Shown here piece after piece: positions 24,801 through 37,895 of a DNA stretch of 64,000 nt (within the stretch, counting starts at the first letter, position 1; each line of letters opens with the position of its first letter). The notes beneath the pieces are model-generated. The model was not told the DNA's origin and did not search any database. It worked only from the letters and a program-made list of their open reading frames with translations. The position numbers and the translations under genes were made by a program. Source of the DNA: Monarcha castaneiventris obscurior (lineage: Eukaryota > Chordata > Aves > Passeriformes > Monarchidae); assembly GCA_026261815.1 (NCBI GenBank), contig JAMPIT010000512.1, positions 62,001 to 126,000 on the forward strand, read 5' to 3'.

Positions 24801-27379
24801 CAAGTCAGCTTAATAAAAATGTTTAAACCAGGTCAGAGTAACTGTCACCTGAACATAGTCTCATTTTACATAAGCCTTTTTTGCATGATTATTTTAAATA
24901 AAGTTCTGTTGGCTAGAGAGGAGAGAGAGGAGAAAACTGATTTGATTTTTGTGACCCCTCAGTTCCACAATTGCAAATGATCACTCGGAATTGTCTGCAA
25001 CCTATGGTAATTTATCATGAGTTTCTCAAGGGATAAGGGACATTCTTACCATGCTGGTGTATTTTTGTATCTGAAAGAGACAAAGATCCAGAATAAACTC
25101 TGGCTGGGTCAGGTGAAAAATTTAGGAATTTTTGACAATAACACTATATTACAATAATATTAATATATGTCTACAGTCTGTGGCTTTCGCACAGGACCAT
25201 TAGGTCAGGATTTGACATTTATAGAATTTTATGAACCTTATTTATATGCTACATGTTATATTTATATGTTACAATTTTTCTTGCATCAGTTCCTTTACTC
25301 TGGCAATCCACTGCTCATCAGGTTTTTTGGTGCTTTTTTTTTGAGGTTTTGCTTAAAAAATTAAGTCTAGGAATGCTTTAAGAACAGCTGCAAGTATCTA
25401 TCAGTATTTAAATGCTGTTAGCGTCAGCAGTTGAAAACAGTCCCCATGAACATGTGGATGACAACAGACACAAGACAATCCTATCTGCAGGAGCTGAATT
25501 TTTATTCTGCTTGCCAAAGGCAAGTCTGCATTGGCAGCTTTTCTACTCAAGTGCAGGTGTTTTCCCCTCTGCCCACGGCTGTTGTGCATGACAGATGGAC
25601 CAATAATGCAAAAAAGCAAATTCTGAACTTAGAATTTAAGAGTGTTTGAAGATAACTTGAACAGGAAAAAGTTTGTTTATACTATTTTGTTATCTTCAAC
25701 TGCTTTATTCTTCTGTTTAAGGATTTTAAATTAGGAACAATCTTTTGTTACAATATAGGCTAAAAAGAGGGACTCTACAAACACTGAGTAGCTGTTGTGC
25801 AAGATCACTTTGCTCAAAATAAGATATATGCCATCTGGCAGATGTCTTGTACCTGTCATTGGGGATGATGATCAAAATAAAGACTTTTTGAGCAAGGTTA
25901 TAATATACATATCTATAAGCCTTAACTGTTTGGGATTAGAGGTGTCATTTTTCATGCTCTCTTGTATCTTCCTGTTTCATCAGCCCAAATTCTGAGATCT
26001 CAACCCAAAGAAAATATACAAAAACTGTTTTATTTAATACAGGTGAAATAGGTTGTGACTAATCTGGTAATACTTCTGTGGGTCAGAGACTTTTTATGTA
26101 CTTCTTACACATTTTTAATGACTGAATTTTTTTCTCACCTTTCCCAATGCCAATGTAGAAACTCACTATTCCATCTTTCTAATCAGCTCTCAGAGACAGT
26201 TGGAGATATTATAAATAAAAGCCCACTGGACGTTTTCAGTTATGGACTGACTCCATGAGGTAAAAAACCCCAGAATTAACAATTTTGAGTTAAATAACCA
26301 AAACTTTATACGTAATTTTCCGATTACTATTTGATCTTTAATCAACTATCAAGTGAGCATAAAATTGGTATTCACTAACTCCCCTCTGAAAATATTTATT
26401 AATTGCAATCTCCAGTAGAATATTTTCATTCCAGTGAAATCTCATGTTAGCCCACACTCCCATTTCTTTAGCATTCATTGACTGAACTTTTCTATTATCT
26501 AAGTTGTCCATGCCTTCTAAATACACAAGCTTCTTTGGTGTGTGTCATGAGAGATGTCAAGCAATACAGGCATAAAATGACAGTACTTTGATTATATTTT
26601 CCTAAACTACTGTCCTTCCCTCCTTCCTAAATCAACTTCAGTCCTTACTCCCTTCTCTCCCCACACACAGAAGTTCAAAAAGAAAGCTCTTTTCCCTTGC
26701 CTTACTTCCTTCTGCCGTGTTTTTTTTTGTTTGCGAATTTGTTTTTTCTTGTTGCATAACTAATTCTATGAGTTGCCATGAAAAATAGTTAAAACATATT
26801 GATATCAAGGCCTCTAAATTTTTATATCTGTCACACATTTTCCATGTGTCCTGGGCTGAGCCAATATTGCTGTTTCTTGTTTTGCCCTAATAAGTTTGTC
26901 ATGTTTATTTCTTGTAGACCTATCTGTTTTGTTTTATTGTGCTGGTAACACTCTAAGTGCAAACTCAGATTCCACCCATTCAGCTTGTCCCACCAGTGTC
27001 CTGCATCAAAAGCTGTAAGAAGCACTAGAGGTCTGATTTGACACTACGAAAACGATTGAATACAAACTCACTGGCTCATCCTATACAATCTTCCCCCCAA
27101 CCCCAACCTGCCACGTTACAAAACACATTCTTAGAGAAATAGAAAGAACCTATTTCAGATGAGAAAATTAATTTGAGTACCTGTATATCCATGTTGAAGA
27201 ATCTTTTTACATAAGCCTCCAAGTTAAAGTAATATAGATCACTGCATTATTTTAAAGCTTTCAAATTATGATTGTAACATGTTAATAACATGTAAAGATA
27301 AAAGTTTAATCAGAAAATATGTAATTTTTCAATATATTTGAAGGTATTCTATGCTAAGTTCCTTAAACAATCATGTTGA
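18889..27379. other. AT-rich gene-poor intergenic DNA
   Basis: No exon, RNA gene or confident transposon was recognised over about 8.5 kb. The segment starting near 26847 with TGTCCTGGGCTGAG resembles the terminal bases of some passerine LTRs, but I could not define an element. All open frames are under 90 codons and lack domains. Confidence 0.45.
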
Positions 27380-27600
27380 TCTAACAAAGTTACTTTCTCA
27401 GCTATCTCTGAAATCTGATAGCCAATTAACCAATTGCATTGAGAATTATCTAGCCTCATCTGAAGCACATACTTTACATGAGCTATAAAGGCTCCTCCTT
27501 CAGCCTGGTATTATCACCTAATAAAGCTTCTCTTAACTAAAGATTTTTTTTTTTTTTTCCCGTTAGATTTCAAGATCTGACCATATAAACCCAGCTACTT
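27380..27600 (+). mobile_element. Possible LTR remnant (TATA and AATAAA pair)
   Basis: A TATA-box-like 'gctataaaggctcc' at about 27482 is followed 36 bp later by AATAAA (27520-27525) and a T-rich stretch, the compact U3-R arrangement of some avian LTRs. No boundaries or target duplication could be found, and both motifs can occur by chance in AT-rich DNA. Confidence 0.3.
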
Positions 27601-30600
27601 CTTTCTAATATATTGTTATTGCCAGTTTGTGTATGCTGCTTTGCTGCATGTATTATACAGTGGATAGTTCTAGTAACTGTTTTGAAAGTTAGGATGGCAA
27701 ATGAGATAAGAATATATTATGAATAGCAGCAAGAAATAAAAGAAGATAAAAAAAACCCTCTAGCCCTTTCTAGTAGGTTGCACTTGAATATAAATGTACA
27801 GTGTGTGAGTTTACTAGTTCAGTCATGAATGTGACAATCAGATTAATAAACTTTCTCCGGCTGAAAGTGAAAATAAATAGCAAAAATGTCAGTAAAAAAA
27901 CCCAAAACCAAAAATTATGTTTAGACAATGATTTATGATGTGAAACTGTTGAATTTATGAGCTACTGTGGTCCCCCCTTAAATGGTTCTCATCTCACACC
28001 CACATGTAAGACACCAGGCTTCTCACACATGTAAGTATCACCATTGTAAACAGTGCAGTTTCTAACTTTGTTCATACATAAAGTCTGATGTAAAAGACAC
28101 TTAAGACCATTGTCAACAATATTAGTGGTCTTTAGAGAAAATTTTGTGACTAAATCAATGTCTTTCCTCAGCTCTTTTTTGAATATATAACAAAAATTAC
28201 ATTCCTGTAAATATCTTAAGACAATATTTAACTTGTCATACTCTCAGAGCATGCAATTTTTTTCCATGTCATGTGTTTTCAGGAAAGTTCTATCAGACAG
28301 AACATCAAATATATTTTCAGCACAGCTTTCTGCTAAGGGAGTTCTATAACTTTCTTTTACATGTTTTAGAGTTTTTAAACTACAATTACGAAAGACAATA
28401 ATATGGGTATTTTTACTTGAGTGTAAGAAAATTTTTAAAATGGTATAACATAGAAGTAACACTTTGGATAATTATCTAATGTTTTAGAGTGAAAATGAAT
28501 CTGTTTCTTTAAAAAAAAAATCATACATACAATTACGAGGTACTTGACTACCTTGGTTCGCTAGTCTGGCAAAATAAATGAGAAAAAAATATATTTTGGA
28601 ATAAAAAGTGGAGCTCCAACAAAAACTTTTAAATACCTTCAAAAATTTAAATTTTTATTTTTCATGTTTTGAAAGTTTTGTCACCTCAATCAAGGAAGAT
28701 CCAGGATTTCAGGTTAAAGATGGAAATTTAAAATGGAAAGCAATTTCAATGACTGAAGCTACAATTCATGTAGAACATACCTGTGATAACAGTTCTGCTT
28801 ACAGATTTTGAAGATGAAACTATTTAAGCTTACTGAAAAGTTAATACAAATTAGGAAATCATTAGGTAATTTGTGATTTAGATTTGCAGAACACGTAAAA
28901 TACAGGTTTTTCGCAGCGGATGTGACAAATCAAGATAAAGTTATTTTGAAACTTTTGACCAAAACAAATTAAGATTTAAATGTAAGGACTTGACAGTCTG
29001 AGAACTATCTGTGCCTTACTCTCCAAGAAGACTGATAATGCTTCTCATAAGCTTAACTTTGATCTTGTCAGATTTTTTTCCTGGTTTGCTTTTGTTTTCT
29101 TTTTCTGGTTTTTGGGGTTTTTTTTGATTTGTTTCTTTTTTCTTTTTTTTTGGTTGCTGTGGTGATGTCCATTTTTTGCTTTGGTTGGTTTCCTTTCTTT
29201 AGTTCACGTTTGTTTAACACTTCTTGATATCCCACCTGCATCTTGGCTTAATGAATCTCAGGTCAGTAAAATTTGGTCTGAATTTGCATGAAAGTTTGCA
29301 AGAGAAGAAGAAATATGTTATTTGGCAAATTTGGATCCATTGCCCACTTAGGTGGTGATATGCTTGCAATAGGCTCTGTCTGCTCCTTTGCCAGCTACAA
29401 CTCACTGGTGAAAAATACAACTCAAATAATCAGATTAATAGTCATGCTGATGAACTGACATGTTAAGTATGTTAAAATCAAGCCTGTATTTCCACTGCTA
29501 TAATTTTTATTCTTCTTTTAGATAATCATAAAGACTTAGTGATAAGATTTTTAGAAATTTCCTGTCTAAATATTGATGTAGTAAACTCTGGTAATTTTTA
29601 GTTGACAGAACACTGTAAGGTCCTTCAAAAGGAGAAACAAAAATGCCAAAAAGTGGCATTTTATTTTCTGAAGTAATACCATGCTTAGGTGTGTATAACT
29701 GCTATGTAATATAAAGTAACATTCAAATTATCATAGTTTAATAATATATATTTAACCAAAAGTTTGACATATTCTCTTGGCCTATAAGCAGTGTAAAGAA
29801 TGTCAGCTGAATAAAGTTTCTATAAAAGAAGATATCAGCCATAAAAATGTATTTTCTGTTATTTGCAGGATAAATTTGAGTCCGTCATTTTTACACCATA
29901 AATCTCTCTCAGCTTTTCCTTTAGTTAGTATGGTTAGTTACAGTCTATATGAAGTTTCTAACTTTCAAACAGTCCTGTCTTTATCTTGTAAAAACCTAGA
30001 TAATATTTCATTGGGGTATTTTTCCTCTTTGAAAAGATTTTGTAGAGTATATTTGCAATTACATTTATCTGAAAAGACTCACTTCTGCTTTCAGCTTTCC
30101 ATTGAAGCAGTATTATTCTGCATTAGTTGTTTATAAGTAGAGTTGTTTTCATAGGATCTTGGATATTACTCTTAATGCTACTTCAAACTTTTGGGGATCT
30201 ATTTATGAGAATTGCTGAATAATAAACTCACTAGTTAGTTCTAACAGATTCTAACAGTTTCTGGGATGAAATTCAAATGTAGATGAGAAAATACCTCTTT
30301 GAAATCTTAAAGTTGTCAACAAACTTTGCTAAGTTGTACAGTTGCAAAGCACTGTAAACACACTGAGCACAATGGTATAATGGCTGTTTCTGTGAGAATC
30401 TATCCAGAAAGAAAATGCAATCTCTTTAAAGATACTGAAGAGTATGTGTAAATAACCATAATACACTGTATTACTTTAATGACTTCTATATTCACATGGC
30501 TTTGGATCCAATATCTTGTGGTTGTTAAAAATCTGTTCTAACATTCTTCTCTGCAAACACAGATCGAAAATGTGATTGAAAATACACTGTCTATATAGCC

Positions 30601-30954
30601 TATAAAAGTTTAGATTGTTATCCATATAACCTTTCCTTACATATTTAATCCACTTGACAGCTCTAGTCACAGGACTATGACTTTTACTGTATGCATCACA
30701 GCTTTTTACTTCACATTGCACATTAACTGGAAAATTTGATTGATCCAATTGGCAGTTCTGGGTACTCCAGGGCAAAATAAAAGCCCACAAGGTTATTCTT
30801 TTAAAATACATAATATATTGGAATGAAAACTGGCTGAACATCCAGACCCAAAGGCGTGATAGTTGGTGTCACAAAGACTAGTTGGAGACAAGTCAGTGAC
30901 CATGTACCTCATAGGACAATATCACATTCCATTCTGTTTTCATTTCATTTGAAT
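27601..30954. other. AT-rich intergenic DNA
   Basis: Nothing recognised apart from a T-rich low-complexity tract around 29068-29160. The open frames at 29777-30136 and 30476-30841 are the longest here (119 and 121 codons) but have no recognisable motifs. Confidence 0.5.
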
Positions 30955-31255
30955 TTTCATTAATGATCAGGACGATGAGACTGAGTGTGGCTTCTGCAGG
31001 TTTGCAGATGGCACTAAGTGGGAAGAGTTTCTGGTATGTCAGAGGGTCCTGCTGCCATTCAAAAGGGACCTTGACAGGCTGGAGAAATGGGCTGACAGCA
31101 ATGTCAGGAAGTCCAGCAAAGTCCTACAGCTGGGGAGGAACAATTCCATGCACCAGAAAATGCTGAGGGTTAACTGGCCAGAAAACTCCTTGTTGGAAAG
31201 AGCCCTGGGCCTCCTGGTGGATCCAAGTTGATCATGAGTCAGCAATATGCCCTTG
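30955..31255 (+). mobile_element. CR1 fragment, left half of a split copy
   Basis: The sense CR1 sequence includes 'aggtttgcagatggcac' and 'gaccttgacaggctgga', and reaches 'catgagtcagcaatatgccc' just before the break. It is interrupted at about 31255 and resumes at about 32201 with the next CR1 segment, so both halves belong to one insertion. Confidence 0.85.
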
Positions 31256-32200
31256 TCAGAGATAAGGTGTTAAGATCCAATTAGTGAGAGATGGCTCTGA
31301 CTGAATTAACATGCAAACTAGACCATATGCTGAAGTCAATAATACAGACACAATAAATGTGAGGTAGAGACCCAGAGAGAGAGAAGAGCATAGAAAAGGA
31401 TGGGAGGAGACATTGAGAGATCAGGCAGAAGATAGTCACCATCCATGGATCAGCAGTGTGCAGTTTGTCCTTCTTCACCCTGATGTTCTTGGTAATGGGG
31501 ATTCCAAGGTAGTTCAAAAGTTCATTATTTATACATTTTTGCAGAGGAATTTATGCTCACTGGCTATAGAATTCTCTTACTGTTTTGGTTAAGTGATTCC
31601 CTTGCTTCTAATGAAAATTAGTCACATGCTCAGTCTTTCTCTTCTTTCGAGTTGTTGGCTGTGAGTCGATGGTCACGACCTTCCCCTGCCAGGATTACCT
31701 TTTGCCCAGTCCAAGCTGATTTCAGCACAATTGCTGAGTTGGTTTTTCTTCTGGACCATAAATCCCACCATTATCAGCAATACATTCTTCTTCCCCAGCT
31801 TTGTTTACCTCCCTCTAGGCCTGAGATAACATTTGGACAACAGTACCATCTTTATCTTACCTCAAGTTCCCATCATTGGTGGCTTAACTTACAGTCCAAG
31901 CTCCAGGTAACCTTGGAGGCATATTCAGGGGGTGGAGGGATTTTGGTGGTCACAGATACCATCTATCCCATAACTAAGAATGATTTTTGTTTGACCAGTG
32001 GTATGTGTACAACCAGTTGCTTCTTTACACAGTTATGCCATTGTGTGAATTTTGTATGGATGCATTACGCAGGATGTGCTAACCAGATCTTGCCTCCCCA
32101 GGCCTGGAGTTAGTGCCTTGCCACTCCATTCTGTGCTTGTCTCATGGCAAAGTCCTTCTGTGGTAACAGTGTTTGAGACAGGCAATTGTGCTTTTTAAGT
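31256..32200. mobile_element. LTR-like insertion nested in CR1
   Basis: About 945 bp separates two CR1 pieces that are contiguous in the CR1 consensus. The flanks 'ccttgt' (31251-31256) and 'ccttac' (32201-32206) are similar and may be a decayed target duplication. The insert has a purine-rich stretch (31370-31420) and a GC-richer half resembling an antisense ERV LTR, but TG/CA termini are not clear. The 153-codon open frame at 31652-32113 has no recognised domain. Confidence 0.5.
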
Positions 32201-32312
32201 CCTTACAGAAAGCTAATGTTACACTGGGCTGCATTAGGAGGAGTATTGCTGGCAGGATGGGGGAGGTGATCCTTCCCCAGCACTGGTGAGGCCTCAGCTG
32301 GGGTTGAAATAG
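32201..32312 (+). mobile_element. CR1 fragment, right half of a split copy
   Basis: It begins 'cagaaagctaatgttacac' and continues with 'tgggctgcattaggaggag' and 'gaggtgatccttcccc', which directly follow the segment at 30955-31255 in CR1. The copy ends at the adjacent AAT microsatellite without the usual CR1 3' terminus. Confidence 0.8.
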
Positions 32313-32314
32313 CA

Positions 32315-32338
32315 AATAATAATAATAATAATAATAAA
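32315..32338. repeat. (AAT)n microsatellite
   Basis: About seven AAT units lie directly at the end of the CR1 fragment. Confidence 0.9.
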
Positions 32339-35300
32339 TCATGAGCCTTGTCAGTTTATGTGTAACTAATGATTCCCTTGATCCTGAATTTACAGTACAG
32401 TGCCCTCATAAGAAAATATATTTTTAAAATTTTACACATATAATGTATTTTGCTGATCAAGACATTGAATACAGGTTCAAGAGAAAAAAGATTTGTACTT
32501 GCACCCTTTGAAATCATGTAGATGAAAGGAGGTTGCAAAATTTATAAGACCTTTTGAACATATCCACATCCGCATATACAACAAGCAGCTAATTTTTTAA
32601 GAAAGCATATGCTCATTTTCTTGCTTCTCTCATATCTGAAGACATTTCATAAAAAATCAGAGGTAGAAAATTTGTTACAATGCTGTTCTTTTCTCCTCTC
32701 TGTGTTCACCTCTACTAGTGTAGATATCGACTATATTAGTATAATAGAAGGATAAAAATAAATGTATGTCATCATCTTTTTCTGCTTCTCACCTCTGACA
32801 GAGGCATATGAAGAATATGAATTATACTTAAAGATCAAATTCCTCCTCCTCTTGAAAGATTGGTCAGCATTACTAACAATGATAGTGTTTCTGTTCATAG
32901 ATCCATTTTGCTTTTCTTTAAAACTGATGTATCAGGACTAAAAAAAAGCCAAATATGCCAGAAGAAATGTCAGTAACACTTTATTTTCTCTTTTTGTCTT
33001 AATTGGTTAAATTATATTCTGAAGTGATTTTTAATTATTTACTGTTCTAGAATGAAAAGCTTCTTTGGCACTAATTTTATAGAAAAATCTTTACACAGTA
33101 AAATTCTTTGCAGAGTAAATAAAATTTCAGTTTGTCTCCATATATTTACTATTTTCATAAACGGGAGAAAAGAAAACCACATTAAATTCCTTTTGCTTGA
33201 TGCTCCAAAGCAGATACATATCTTAACCAACAAATGCCCTATTTCAAACATAAGCAATCATCAAGGAAAAAAAAAATTACAGCTGTTTTCCAGAAATGTA
33301 TGCAGTGTTTATCCTCACCTATCCTTAGTAATTTTTTCTTTTCATTTTCAGTGAGAAAATGTTCTTGATTTCCATTACTCGTGGATATCCCAGCTCATGA
33401 TGTCCCCAGACACGGGTACTGTATTTTACTTTCCTCCTGTGGTGCTTTAAGAACATTTACTTCATCACCCTTTGCCTCTTGCAGCTCCTGACTGCATCCT
33501 GTTCTTTTTCATCCTGTTTCCTCATAGATGTTTTCTTAATATCTCAATTTTTTTAAGGCTTCTCATGTTCTCAGCTGTCCTTTGACTTCTATACTCTTCT
33601 TTGGCTTCCTTTTCTGCATTCTGTAACACTGTAAAAAGGTTGCAGCTATCTTCAATTTATCACGGTCTTCCATATTTCTTTTGCTGTACATATTTATTTA
33701 ATATTATTTTCTCTTTTTACAGGACCACTGCAACAACTTCTGCTGTTAGAAATGTCTGTTAGGAGTATGCCAAAAGGAAAATAATTTGGACAACATAAAT
33801 AACCAAGTAGATGCATTTCATGTTGTCCTGGGAAGTTCTCTGTCAGTTAGTTTGTGGGGGCTTTTTTCCATGACAAACTATGTCTCATAGTTGCACACAT
33901 TGGTATATTGCTAACATTACAAAATTCATATGCATAATTACCTGATTATAGAGCAGACAATTAGGGCTCGGCTTCCATCTAAAAATGCAGTGAAAAAAGT
34001 GAGTATTTTTTCTAGAAAAGTTCAGTTTCTTTTACTTCAACTATAAGTTTAGGTGTGGAATTTGCTATGTAAATAAGCAAAAGTTGCAAAAAAAAAAGTG
34101 TCATATCAACTGAAACATAAACCAACACAACACAACCAACACAAGTACATTATTCATGATAAAGTGACTTGTGTGAAAAATTCTACTAAATTAGCATTAG
34201 GAAATCAAATCAAACTGATGTATAGACTTAAACAATAATGTCTTTAACTATGTGTGCTGAGAATACATCTGAGGATAAACAGTAACCTGAACAACTCAAG
34301 CATGCTAAAATCATACTTGTTCTGCTGATCTAGAATTAGGGAGCATTAGTAACTATACAGACCCATGTTAAAATTTTGGGAAAATAAAAAATAAGTACTA
34401 TTTCACAGTCCAATTAATAAAATATTGGATTTTAATCCTGCAGATTACTCAAAAAGAACCAGGTAAAAATTGAAACAGCAATTCAACGAAAATTACATAT
34501 TAATAGCAATTCTAAAAAATAAAGAAGTGCTTGAATATGTCACTGAAGACTAAAAAAAAGTTACTCAAATAATATTTCATGTACCACTATAGTACAGCAA
34601 CATTATTAGATACCCTACCCTCTGAGTTTCAAATGTGGAAAAAAAAAATCCAAGTTGTATAAGAAATCACATATATTCTAGGTTTTCAACAGACGGAAGA
34701 ATGAATATATTCAAAATAGGAATTCACTTTGAAGCATCATGACGGTGAAACATAAATGCACATATTGAGATTAAAACTTCAGTTCTTTTGATGAACTACC
34801 CTTGCATTTAGTCTAAGGGGGAATAAGAAATGACAAAAAAGAGAGCTAGAACTTCTATGTAATCACAGTTCTTTGTGGTAAAAATGGGGTATGACGTTGC
34901 TGATCAAAATGTGCAAAGAAACAAGCCCAAAAGGCTACTGCTTCTCAAGAAAATGCACTGATGCTAGAAGATTATAAAGCTGCCCAGCTCCCAAAGACAT
35001 ACAATCGGGGGAGACAATAGCAGAAATGTGATCTGGCAGCATATTTCAGACTGAAAAGGCCACATGTAAAATTATGAATATCCCATTGCGGCATCTCTAA
35101 GCTGAGGATTATCATATGACTAAATAACTGATCACTTGTTCAAGTTCTCTTTGTAGTGAAAGAATCCATATGAAGTGACAGAATTCCATTGGAAGAGACT
35201 AGCAGAAACTCATCACATACCTATCATAGTGGTGGTTAGACCATTTATATATGAGCTGTAATATCTAATAAGTATATTACATCTAAAATTTTCAGAGTAG

Positions 35301-37559
35301 GTACTTCTTTAATGCATTTTAAGTGTCTGATTAATAGGTTCTTACGTGAAGATAATGCCTGTATCCCTAGAATGATCAGCAAAGAGAAGGAGACAAGAGT
35401 GGAATGAATCAGTATTGAAAGAAGGATAACACTGCTTTCAGGAAAACCTTAGACAACTAAAATCTAGTAGAACTGACACAGAAGATATGACTGAGGCTTC
35501 TTTTGAGAGTTTTTATTACCACTTCTATGTTTGTCTCAGTCTTCCTAAATAATAATTAGATGCATATGCTCCTTAGTGGATTTAGTCTTATGGCTTTAAT
35601 TAATATACAGATCCTTCACAAAAAATTTGATACACAGAAATATTCTAAGGGGTGTTCCTTCAGTACCTCTACCTTTAGCAGACTGTACCCTTACTCACTA
35701 AACCTCCAGGAGTGCTTCAGGTGCATGAGTCCAAGCACCTGTGTAGTAAATTGTGTTCAAAAATTATTTCTGTAATGTCTTAGAACCATTTTGATGCTAT
35801 CCTTTACCCACCTTACACATATATTTCCAATATTTCTCAAGGCATTATAGCTATAAAGTGTGTACTTCAGAATGGCCAGTCTAGACAAGGAGCCACCTGA
35901 GCAGTCAGGCATGATAATGCCAGTTTAGAGTAGCTAGTTCTCTTCATCCTCAGTTTGGAGATGCCAGAAGGGGGAAGTTGAGTTGAGCACCATGTATTTT
36001 TATAGAAACATTATACAAAGCTTAAAATTCTGCTTGTCGGTTAGTTAGAAATCTACATGTGAACCAACATGCAAAAGTATGAAAGTTAATGGAACAGAAA
36101 ATGGAGCTGCATTACATTAATGCAGAAAATGCCTGTATTTAACATTCTGTTCTCATCCACTTCAGTACCACAGGATTTTACCTCTAACTTTGAATTATAA
36201 ATCTCAAACGTAAAATTGCACAACATCAATTGAACTACAAAGGAACAACCCTTGAAAAGCCATTATATTTGCATTTTTAAGTAATTTTTCAGAACAGATT
36301 CAGTCAATTGTTTTGTTTACATTTTTCATACTGTGGTTAGAGCCACAGACACAAAAGAAATGTATTTAATTTCATGTTGTTACACCTCTTTTCAAAACGG
36401 CAACATTATAGCATATAGGCTAAGGTGAATGTGTGCTGGAAAGCGTTAAGGATCTATTTTCCTTAACATTGCATGAGGACTTAACGAGGCAACATTGACT
36501 ACCTCAACTGTCTAAATCAATGCTGACTGATTAAAAATCCGCTTAGAACTACCACCAATAAATCCAGATACCATCCAAAAATTTTTAAATTAAAAAGTTT
36601 TTAAAGGAGGGAGCTGTTCTTTCCTTTCTTTGGCTGTTCTTTCTAAATTGATTAGCCTTCAGGACAGAAAAAGGTACAGGTATTTAAGGAGCTACCACAA
36701 GAAAAAATTTTATAAGTGGAAAACTGCCGAGGAAAAAGCCCAAAATAAAAAATGACAAAATAAAATGTGAAGATTAATCTGTTAGTGAGAGAGAGAAAAG
36801 TGCACACTGAAGTAATAAGTGAAACTTTGTATTAAGTATGATCAACTCCCAGTTATAAAACCTGGGGGTTTCTAATGGACTTTTCACTTTTCCAAAAGTC
36901 TTTACTGGATTCTTTTTCTGAATGGTTCTCTAAACTGCAACTATAAAATTATATGTTTTTTGAGGACCATACTGAGAAGCTATGATCATTGCCCATTTTA
37001 AAAGGTAACTACAGGAGTGTTTCTAGTGCCTAAGAGACTACAGAACAAAACATAAAATATTATATTGCAAAGAGAATATTAAATATTGCACTTCTTAGTT
37101 TTGTATCCTTTTTTTGCTTACAGTGTAAATGATAGCAGTCATAATCTGAGATAAATGAAATATTATCTTAAGAAAACAAAGACTTTTAGGCTGCCAGCTA
37201 ATGAGCTTTTTTATACCACAGCAAAAGGGAAATGAGAGAAAATGATAGTTCTATCCCATGGAGGTAGTCCCTGGTGCAGACAGAAAATGGGATAAAATCA
37301 GTCATCACTACAGCAATTGTCTCATTTGAAAAGGATCAGTCAAAAAGCAGCAGGCTGTCATTCAGGCAAGATCTTTGTCATTGTAACTTGCATTTCTATA
37401 TATTTACACTGCAATTGTTTGAATTTAAGCCTGTTTCATTAGTGACTTCTTACATATGCCAACTCTAATGAGAAGCTTCAGTGGGTAATTACTTAATATC
37501 TGTAGTGAGGAACAACATAAATGGGTGAAAACTGGCCAAAGGGGCATTCCATGACTGTC
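32339..37559. other. AT-rich gene-poor intergenic DNA
   Basis: No exon or clear transposon recognised. A short segment at about 37527-37552 ('aactggccaaaggggcattc') resembles part of a widespread avian LTR but is too short to call. The 100-codon frame at 33052-33354 lacks recognisable motifs. Confidence 0.45.
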
Positions 37560-37895
37560 AGAGAGGGTGGCTTCAGCTCCTAGACAGCATACAGTGTTCC
37601 ATCAAAAAGAGTGTGACCAGAAAATCAAAGAGGGTGATTTCTTCCATTTACACAGCACTTGCAAATCTCTGTCTGAAGAATCAGACACCATTTTGGGCCC
37701 CCTTTCACAAGGCAAGCGCTGCCAATCTGAAGAAAGTCTGATTAAGAGTTTCCAAGGTGGTAAGGGGGTCTGGAACATGTGCCATGAAGGAACTGATTCG
37801 ACCTTGAAATTAAACCTGCCTTAAGCAGGAGGTCAGACCAGATGAGCTTTGGAGGTCTCTTTCAGAAGGAATTTTATTGTGATCCTACAATTTGC
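37560..37895 (+). mobile_element. Degraded CR1 fragment
   Basis: It contains 'ttttgggccccctttcacaa' and 'gtctggaacatgtgccatga', which match the CR1 3' region. A tail, 'caggaggtcagaccagatga' followed by 'ggaggtctctttcagaagga', matches the CR1 3' UTR. The terminal ATTCTATR repeat has decayed ('ttattgtgatcctac'). The 85-codon open frame across it (37567-37824) is part of this remnant. Confidence 0.7.

Noticed and set aside
30476..30841. 121-codon minus-strand frame in AT-rich DNA
   Set aside because: No domain, and its length is not unusual by chance in a window this large.
31652..32113. 153-codon open frame
   Set aside because: It lies within the LTR-like insertion and shows no protein features.
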